This document shows positions 1-5,479 of a stretch of DNA of 8,524 nt, one piece after another; the first letter of the stretch is position 1, and each line of letters opens with the position of its first letter. The DNA is from Myxococcales bacterium UBA1238 (GTDB taxonomy: Bacteria; Myxococcota_A; Bradymonadia; UBA7976; UBA1532), in assembly GCA_002309015.1 (NCBI GenBank), contig DBWM01000070.1, forward strand, positions 40,186 through 48,709. Reading direction: 5' to 3'. The notes below the pieces were generated by a model, which saw nothing but the letters and a program-made list of their open reading frames with translations, was not told where the DNA came from and made no database searches. The translations under genes and the position numbers were made by a program.

Positions 1-509
1 GCGATGCAGCCGATGCTCTTGTTGTCGCCGTGAATGAAGATGGCATTGCCGAGATGCTTGGCTTTAGAGCGCTTCTTGTCGTCTGCGTTCGGATAATTGA
101 TGCCCATAGAGAGCAGGAAGTTGCTTCTGGGGTTGAACTTGACCACTTCATAGCGGCCCTCGGGGATTTGAAGATCGCCCTCCTTTGATTTAGGGCCCAG
201 GATGCCCGAGCTGGCGGTCATGTTGAAGTAACCGAGCTTTTGAAAGCGATCGCCTGTGATCGCCTTGCCGTAGACTTCCATGAAGCCTTCATTTTTATAG
301 ACCACAAGGGCGATCTCAAGGGTGCTCAGGCTCAGGCCTTTGCTTGCAAGAGCCGCTTCAAGGGCGTCGTGATAGAAGTCGTGGGCGGATTTGACGCGAT
401 CATAGGCGAGCTGCTGTTCTACAAAGCTTTTCATCTTGCATTCAGAGTTTGGGGCCATGACGCTTAAGGCAAACAAAAAAAGGCAGAGGAGGAAGGTTTT
501 ATGGGTCAT
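1..509 (-). CDS. YafK-type L,D-transpeptidase family protein (partial, C-terminus beyond left edge)
   Basis: The visible part is 169 codons from the ATG at 509-507, open to the window edge. Residues 1-19 form a signal peptide (MTHK, then a Leu/Phe-rich core, then SVMA), so the protein is probably exported. The middle carries the segment LGPKSKEGDLQIPEGRYEV, which is characteristic of YkuD/YafK catalytic domains, followed by INYPN. The last visible residues hold the active site HG-x3-S-I-G-C, with His160 and the nucleophile Cys168, so the catalytic residues are in view. Family knowledge: L,D-transpeptidases act in the periplasm on peptidoglycan stem peptides, making 3-3 crosslinks or attaching proteins; E. 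coli YafK (DpaA) instead removes Braun lipoprotein from peptidoglycan. Which reaction applies here cannot be told. The gene lies 40 bp after the 940-aa membrane protein gene on the same strand with no terminator between, so co-transcription is likely. Its own ribosome binding site is weak (an A-rich run before ATG). Confidence 0.85.
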   Translation of the reverse strand, partial: MTHKTFLLCLFLFALSVMAPNSECKMKSFVEQQLAYDRVKSAHDFYHDALEAALASKGLSLSTLEIALVVYKNEGFMEVYGKAITGDRFQKLGYFNMTASSGILGPKSKEGDLQIPEGRYEVVKFNPRSNFLLSMGINYPNADDKKRSKAKHLGNAIFIHGDNKSIGCI

Positions 510-549
510 CTTTTTTGAAGGGTGGGTGAGGGGTTAAAGGAAGGTGCGC

Positions 550-3372
550 TTATTTTTTGGTGCGCACCAGAGTGGGTTCAGCGGGTAAGACTTCGCAGGG
601 GGCATCTGAAAGCTTTTCATCTCTCTCTGCTTCCTGGTTTTTGGGCGTCTCTTCTTCGCTTTCATCTTCTTCTTCAACGGGCGGAATGCTTTCGGGCCGA
701 CCCGTTAAGATGTCTTCAAGATGTTCATCGAAGGCTTCTTCCTGATCGGCAGCCTTGACGTCTTCAATCTCTTCCGGATCTTCGCTGTAAGAGAGCGGCT
801 TCTTCTTGAGCACGCGATAGGTCATGTCGCCCATGATGTAGGCAAGGCATAAAAAGACCGCGAGCGAGCAAAGCGTGTATTGTTCATCGTACCATTTGAT
901 CCGAAGCTGCGCTGCCTGAGTGGTGATCGTCATCGCTAAGACTGCTACAACGTAACGCCAGCGTCGTAGAGCGACGGGCGCGAGCAGGATCATGAAAGAA
1001 TAGTAGTAACAGGTCATCTCGAAGATGCCGAACAGCAGACAGACGGATAAAGCAGTGGTTTCCCAGTCCTCCACTTTGCGGCCGATGATGAAGAGCATGG
1101 CAAAGAAGCCCAGTAGCAGGCCGTAGTTGAGTACAGCTCTGTTTTTAATGGTCTTTTGACGGGCGAGCTTCCATTTATGGAACGGATCAGCGTATTTGTC
1201 AGTGCGCGTCCTGCGCGCAATGTATTTGGGATGGTAGCTGATCAGCGTAGGAAGACCCATGTTATTGGTTAAAGGCGTGCTGGTGTGTTTGAGCGAGTTG
1301 CCAATAAACTCTTCAAAGACCGGATAACCGCGCGTGCTCATATGGGCGCTGAGCGGAATGAGTAAGGCAACCGCTAAAATAGCGCCAAACATGATTTTAC
1401 GATGATTGATGGAACAGGTCCGCTTCTTTATGGCATTGTAAACAATCTGTAAGGTCACGCCGCCCGCGAGTGCACAGGGGAAAATCCTGAGCAGGCCAGA
1501 GAGCGTGACGAAGAAGCCACCCAAAACGCTGTGGGTCTTCTTTAAAAGACAGACGCCCACAACGGCCGCAAAGAGCCATGTGACGCGCATAAAGGATCCA
1601 CCAGTCCAGAAATAAGCCCATGGGTAGCCTGACGCCCAGATTAAGCTTGCGAGCGCCATCGCTCTTAAGCCAAACGCCCATCCAATCATTAAAAAGATGA
1701 TCGCATAGAAGCTCGCGTCGACTAAGGCCAGTCGATTTAAGTAGCGCTCGAAGTCAATCTTGTCTTGCCTGAAGCGCGACTTGATCTGTGCCTTTACGGC
1801 TTCTGGCTGATTCTTTAAATTGAGCGGTGAGTTCTCCATGCCTTCTGGTGGAACCCAGGATTGCCAGTTGTAATTTGTGATGCGCGAGCCAAAGAGCGCC
1901 CAGATCGGTGTCCCATTGAAGCCGTGATCCTTAAACATCTTGGCCCACCAGCCTTCACCCATGAGCGACCGGAAAAGCCTCATGTCCTGCTTTAAAGCGG
2001 CCCATCTTTCGGGACTGAATGCCGCTTTGCATTCGCTGACATCGGCCAGATAATCCTTGGCCTGAAGCAGGTCGTTATTGCTGAGGTCGCGCATCTGGCG
2101 CTTCATCACATCTTTTTCGTAGCCATCTTCAACCTCGGCAGCGGCCACACATTTGTAAATCAGGTGATAACCAAGCTCATCAAAATACTTGGAACCGACG
2201 TAATAGTGGAAGGTATCCCAAAGATGGACTGCTCTGCTGCCGTGAAAGACACCCCAGTTGGTCCAGCTGTATGCGGAAGCAAAAACGATGCATAAGAGAG
2301 CGCCGCGCTCGATGGTGGCTCTGAGCGTGCGCTTCATGATCCTGCGCGTTAAGAGAATGGCAGCCCAGACAGCGAGACCGATGAGAGCGATCACGAATGC
2401 ATCTGTTTCGCGGCTGAGCCATACGTCGCCTTCGGTGCGCGTGGCGACGTAAATGACGGATGCAGCACCGCCCAAAACGGCCAAAGCCTGCCATCTCGGC
2501 TCCTTTCGCTTGTGCGAAAGAAAGATCCCACAAAAAGTGAGCAGTCCAAGCAGCCCTAAAACGATCTTTCGCCTGCTTTCGATGTCTTTCTTCTTGTTTC
2601 CATTGTCTGTTTGAACCGCTTGTTTGACCTCAAGCGCCGGTGGCCAGATCTGAGGCTGTCTGCAGAAGACCTGAAGCTCGCTTACGCTGTATAAATGGTC
2701 GCTTTCCCTGGGCTGAATCCTGATAAACCTGGCCTGTACAGTCTGATCAAGGTGATGAAGCCTCTGGCGCATGCCTGCCTGAGGATGCACCGGAACGGTC
2801 CAGAGATTTTGGTAGGTCTGATCGTCGATGGAGACGGAAAGTTCGTATTCGTCGTTGTTATCGCCCTGAAAAAGCAGAAGCTGGATTTCCTGCACCTGCC
2901 CCAAATCGTAAACCGCGTAGGCTTCTTCAGAAGTAAAGATGGCCGATTGCTGCGAATTCCAGGCGCCACCTTCGCTGATCACAACGTTATCGGTGATGCG
3001 AAACTCATTTTGAACGCCGCGCGAGCGCATGGGCCTCTTTTGGCTGAGCAGGTTTCCGTCCACACAAGGGGATTCTGCGGCAGGCTCGATCAGGGCTTCA
3101 CCGGCAAGCTGCGGGGCTTTGTCGGCAGGCTCGCTTTCTTCGGGGCGGGCAGGGGATTCTTCGTTTTCGGTGACTGGAGCCGGATTGGGCTGGGGCGAAT
3201 CGGGCTGAACCCCGGGAGATGGTTTTTCAGGACGGGCTGGCGGCGTCCATGGAGAGTCTGTCCCGGGCTCTTGCTTGATCGTCGCTTCTTTCAACGTCGG
3301 TTCAGGCTGCAGCTGAGCAAATACTGTAAAAGGCCATAGGCAAAGCAGGCATACAAAAATCGATCGCGTCAT
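550..3372 (-). CDS. Polytopic membrane protein with signal peptide, discoidin-like domain and GT-C-like core
   Basis: This 940-residue protein starts at the ATG at 3372-3370, supported by GGAG seven bases upstream. Residues 1-19 form a signal peptide ending in VFA. Residues 20 to about 100 are a Pro/Glu-rich spacer. Residues about 103-237 look like an F5/8 type C (discoidin) beta-sandwich, ending in ARFIRIQPRES...SVSELQVFC; such domains usually bind carbohydrate or surface ligands. A first membrane helix follows at about 268-286, then roughly ten or more further helices. Between helices is the motif DTFHYYVGSKYFDELGY (from D386), and later a GYPWAYFWTGGS segment and LLRIFP. This arrangement resembles lipid-linked-sugar GT-C glycosyltransferases and unnamed deltaproteobacterial membrane proteins, but no catalytic residue can be assigned. 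The last 75-80 residues are a very acidic Glu/Asp-rich tail. It is probably first in an operon with the L,D-transpeptidase, suggesting envelope work. Substrate and reaction are unknown; a non-enzymatic surface protein is possible. Confidence 0.8.
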   Translation of the reverse strand: MTRSIFVCLLCLWPFTVFAQLQPEPTLKEATIKQEPGTDSPWTPPARPEKPSPGVQPDSPQPNPAPVTENEESPARPEESEPADKAPQLAGEALIEPAAESPCVDGNLLSQKRPMRSRGVQNEFRITDNVVISEGGAWNSQQSAIFTSEEAYAVYDLGQVQEIQLLLFQGDNNDEYELSVSIDDQTYQNLWTVPVHPQAGMRQRLHHLDQTVQARFIRIQPRESDHLYSVSELQVFCRQPQIWPPALEVKQAVQTDNGNKKKDIESRRKIVLGLLGLLTFCGIFLSHKRKEPRWQALAVLGGAASVIYVATRTEGDVWLSRETDAFVIALIGLAVWAAILLTRRIMKRTLRATIERGALLCIVFASAYSWTNWGVFHGSRAVHLWDTFHYYVGSKYFDELGYHLIYKCVAAAEVEDGYEKDVMKRQMRDLSNNDLLQAKDYLADVSECKAAFSPERWAALKQDMRLFRSLMGEGWWAKMFKDHGFNGTPIWALFGSRITNYNWQSWVPPEGMENSPLNLKNQPEAVKAQIKSRFRQDKIDFERYLNRLALVDASFYAIIFLMIGWAFGLRAMALASLIWASGYPWAYFWTGGSFMRVTWLFAAVVGVCLLKKTHSVLGGFFVTLSGLLRIFPCALAGGVTLQIVYNAIKKRTCSINHRKIMFGAILAVALLIPLSAHMSTRGYPVFEEFIGNSLKHTSTPLTNNMGLPTLISYHPKYIARRTRTDKYADPFHKWKLARQKTIKNRAVLNYGLLLGFFAMLFIIGRKVEDWETTALSVCLLFGIFEMTCYYYSFMILLAPVALRRWRYVVAVLAMTITTQAAQLRIKWYDEQYTLCSLAVFLCLAYIMGDMTYRVLKKKPLSYSEDPEEIEDVKAADQEEAFDEHLEDILTGRPESIPPVEEEDESEEETPKNQEAERDEKLSDAPCEVLPAEPTLVRTKK

Positions 3373-3404
3373 CAGTGCGCTCCATGGAATGAAACAAACG
3401 GCTC

Positions 3405-3434
3405 ATAGTGGCCCTTTTGAGGGTAAAGATTCAA
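3405..3434 (-). promoter_or_regulatory. Weak candidate sigma70-like promoter for the leftward envelope genes
   Basis: On the minus strand a TTGAAT hexamer (3434-3429) is followed after 18 bases by CACTAT (3410-3405), about 30 bases upstream of the ATG at 3372. The -35 is good and the -10 matches the consensus at only three of six positions. The position in the divergent intergenic region is right, but a match of this quality arises often by chance. Confidence 0.25.
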
Positions 3435-3495
3435 GCGTTACGGCTCAGGTTTTGGACGCGAGGTGAGAATGGGGGGCGATTGTGAGAGAAGTCTT

Positions 3496-3522
3496 TTGTG
3501 GAGCGCTCAACTGTGATTTAAT
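3496..3522 (+). promoter_or_regulatory. Candidate promoter for the rightward chaperone cassette
   Basis: A TTGTGG hexamer at 3496-3501 and TTTAAT at 3517-3522, the latter in an AT-rich patch that contrasts with its surroundings, could form a -35/-10 pair. The spacer is 15 bases, shorter than the optimal 17. Initiation near 3529 would leave a leader of about 25 bases before the GTG at 3554. No clear heat-shock (sigma32) box and no CIRCE inverted repeat are visible, so heat-shock control is not indicated by the sequence. Confidence 0.3.
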
Positions 3523-3542
3523 TTGAAACAATGAACTGGTTC

Positions 3543-3547
3543 GAGGA
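3543..3547 (+). promoter_or_regulatory. Ribosome binding site that selects the GTG start of the J-domain gene
   Basis: GAGGA at 3543-3547 is the only good Shine-Dalgarno-like sequence here. It touches the in-frame TTG at 3548, too close to serve it, but sits six bases before the in-frame GTG at 3554, which is the normal distance. The next in-frame ATG at 3605 has no comparable site. GTG at 3554 is therefore preferred. Confidence 0.55.
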
Positions 3548-3553
3548 TTGCCG

Positions 3554-5425
3554 GTGGCCTTACTACCCGAAAGTCATTTGATAGCGAAACGCGATGCGGC
3601 AGCGATGCGCGTGGCGTTGACGCGCGAGCAGATCTTTGTCTGGACGCGCATTGAGCCCCATGCAACGGTGTCCGACATCTGTTCCATCTCGGGGTTGTCT
3701 GAATTCAACACCCTGGAGATCCTGCGCTTTTTGATCGCGAAGGGGTTGGTGATCGTTGAGGATGAGCCAGCGCCGCAATCGACGAATCTTTGGGCGTATA
3801 CTTCCATGTCTTCGCCCGCAGCCTCCATCGTACCGCCGTCAGGCCCGAGAGCATCGCTCGGAAACTCCATCGTGCCGCCGTCAGGCCCGAAAGCTTCGCC
3901 CGCAAACTCCATCGTGCCGCCTGTGTTTCCGAATGCCCGGACGTCGATGGGGCAATCAGCGGCGCAAAATAGCTTAACTCAGAACAACACGCCGGGAAAC
4001 TGGCGCACAAAGAATGTTTTGTCGTCTAAAACGCCCATGCCTTCAGGGCCTGCGTTTGCCTCTACGGGGTCTGGCTTTGGAGCCTCCGGTCCGGTGTTTG
4101 GGAGCGCGCTTCCGAAGCAGGGCTCACAGCTGGCGGGCAGTCAGTCTTTGGGCAGCGCGACGGGGTTTCAGGCGAGAAGCGCTCAACCGGCCACGAATCC
4201 CAATCTTTCGGCCCTCGGATTGCAGGGATCCGCTGCCCCCATCACGGGAGCGCACACGCCGGTTCCCGCTGCAGTGACCGCGAACGGCCTGCCTCTGGAA
4301 ATCAAATGCCCGCCGTTTTTTGGCGTGGAAGATCGCGATGCGCGCGCGCTCAAGGCCCTGGGCAAGGACTGGTACGTTGCGGGCGAGCCGGTCTCGTTTG
4401 CAGACGGCCGCTATTACGGCATCTCGTTCGATAAATACATTCTGCTCGAACGCTGCGACCTCTCGATCGAGCAGAGGCGAAAGCTTCTGGCCACCGATGC
4501 GCGCTTTGACGATATGGATCTCTTTGCGCTGCTCGAAACGGAACCCACCGATGATCCGAAAGAGCTCAAGAAGGCGTATTTTCAATTCAGCCGCCAGATG
4601 CACCCCGACGCCTATTTCGGTAAAAATCTTGGGCGCTACAAAGAGTTCATCACGAAGATCTTTAAGTCGGTGACCGCGCGTTACGAACATCTGTTGCAGG
4701 ATGAGTCGCTGCGCAGAACCTACGCCCGTGCGATCAAGGCGCGCAATGAAGCCTACCGTCAGCGGCTCGAAGGCGAGCGGCTCGCGCAGCAACAGCAGGC
4801 GTACGAAGCCAAAAGGATGCAGGCCGAAGCGCGCAAACTGGAGCTGCAGGAGAAACTGAACGCCCAGCTCGAACGCAAACGGCAGCAGGCGATGAGCCCC
4901 ATTCTGGAGCGCAACGAAAAAGCCAAAGCGGCCTACGAAGAAGGCCAGAAGCTCGAGCAGTCGGGCAGCGTCGCACAAGCGGTTTCGTCTTATCAGCGCG
5001 CAATGTTGTACGACGGGAGCACGCCTGCGTATAAGGAAGCCTACGATCGCTGTTTGAAGCAGACGCAGGCCGCGAAGGCGGAGGCGCTGTGGAAAGAGGG
5101 TAAGGTGCAGGAATCCGTAGGTTCTTTGCGAGATGCGGTGCAATATTACCAGCAGGCGATCAAACTGGATCCCAAGGCAGAATACTTAACGCATCTGGTT
5201 GAGATATTGCTGCCGCGCACGACGGATCTTCATTATCTGGCGGATCTGGCGCAAAAAGCGACCGATCAAAAGCCGGACGTGGCGTATCACTGGCAGCTTT
5301 TGGGCCAGGTTTACGAGCAGGCCAAGCTGGTGAAAAAAGCGCAGTCCGCCTACGAGCGCGCTTTGAAACTGGATCCCAAGAACGAAGGGGTCAAAAAGGC
5401 GCTTAAGGCATTAACCCGACCGTAA
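3554..5425 (+). CDS. J-domain (DnaJ-like) co-chaperone with N-terminal helical domain, disordered linker and TPRs
   Basis: From GTG at 3554 the protein has 623 residues (625 if TTG at 3548 is used). Residues about 18-70 form a compact helical domain (LTREQIFVWTRIEPHATVSD onward, ending in GLVIVEDE) resembling the winged-helix-like heads of myxobacterial J-proteins. Residues about 75-240 are low-complexity Pro/Ser/Gly/Ala with three 14-residue repeats and GFG and VFG dipeptide contexts. Residues about 245-318 are an unassigned folded segment. The J-domain spans about 320-390 with intact His350-Pro351-Asp352, the motif that triggers Hsp70 ATP hydrolysis. A charged, Gln/Glu/Arg-rich probable coiled coil (about 390-455) leads into TPR-like repeats (about 457-615), two of which end in LDPK. 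The Gly/Phe region directly after the J-domain and the zinc fingers of canonical DnaJ are absent, so this is a class C type J-protein. It lies 54 bp before a dnaK-like gene, its likely partner. It is probably cytoplasmic; no signal peptide is seen. Confidence 0.88.
   Translation: MALLPESHLIAKRDAAAMRVALTREQIFVWTRIEPHATVSDICSISGLSEFNTLEILRFLIAKGLVIVEDEPAPQSTNLWAYTSMSSPAASIVPPSGPRASLGNSIVPPSGPKASPANSIVPPVFPNARTSMGQSAAQNSLTQNNTPGNWRTKNVLSSKTPMPSGPAFASTGSGFGASGPVFGSALPKQGSQLAGSQSLGSATGFQARSAQPATNPNLSALGLQGSAAPITGAHTPVPAAVTANGLPLEIKCPPFFGVEDRDARALKALGKDWYVAGEPVSFADGRYYGISFDKYILLERCDLSIEQRRKLLATDARFDDMDLFALLETEPTDDPKELKKAYFQFSRQMHPDAYFGKNLGRYKEFITKIFKSVTARYEHLLQDESLRRTYARAIKARNEAYRQRLEGERLAQQQQAYEAKRMQAEARKLELQEKLNAQLERKRQQAMSPILERNEKAKAAYEEGQKLEQSGSVAQAVSSYQRAMLYDGSTPAYKEAYDRCLKQTQAAKAEALWKEGKVQESVGSLRDAVQYYQQAIKLDPKAEYLTHLVEILLPRTTDLHYLADLAQKATDQKPDVAYHWQLLGQVYEQAKLVKKAQSAYERALKLDPKNEGVKKALKALTRP
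3824..3949 (+). repeat. Three 42-bp tandem repeats encoding SIVPPSGP-type units
   Basis: Three in-frame 42-base units start at 3824, 3866 and 3908. Each begins TCCATCGT(A/G)CCGCC and encodes 14 residues: two closely similar units beginning SIVPPSGP(R/K)A, and a third, SIVPPVFPNA, that has diverged in its second half. They lie in the disordered linker of the J-domain protein. Such repeats can expand or contract by slippage or recombination without breaking the frame. Confidence 0.85.
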
Positions 5426-5435
5426 TTAACGAAAT

Positions 5436-5460
5436 CTGCGCCCCAAGAGGCGGGCGGCAG
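5436..5460 (+). other. Possible RNA hairpin between the J-protein and dnaK-like genes
   Basis: CTGCGCCC at 5436-5443 can pair with GGGC-G-GCAG at 5452-5460 (eight pairs, one bulged G), with an eight-base loop. An alternative four-pair fold, CGCC with GGCG, is also possible. No run of T follows, so this is not an intrinsic terminator. It sits just upstream of the ribosome binding region of the next gene and might affect mRNA stability or translation; it could also be chance in GC-rich DNA. Confidence 0.3.
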
Positions 5461-5479
5461 TGAAGGGAATCAGGGGCTT

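Noticed and set aside
2695..3339. A 214-codon plus-strand open frame opposite the N-terminal part of the membrane protein.
   Set aside because: The minus-strand frame has a signal peptide and discoidin-like domain and a good ribosome binding site; the plus frame is compositionally odd (Gly/Arg/Phe) and has no support.
3531..3581. A 17-codon ATG frame overlapping the start of the J-domain gene out of frame, which could be a leader peptide.
   Set aside because: It has no Shine-Dalgarno sequence, and nothing in its sequence (no run of one amino acid, no attenuator hairpin) suggests a regulatory leader. It would matter only if transcription began right at its ATG.
4124..5143. A 339-codon open frame on the minus strand inside the J-domain gene.
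   Set aside because: It is antisense to a well-supported gene with HPD and TPR motifs, and its translation is Arg/Leu-rich with no recognisable domain, as expected from a shadow of GC-biased codons.
5436..5460. Intrinsic terminator between the J-protein and dnaK-like genes.
   Set aside because: A hairpin can be drawn but no T-run follows it, and the close spacing favours read-through.
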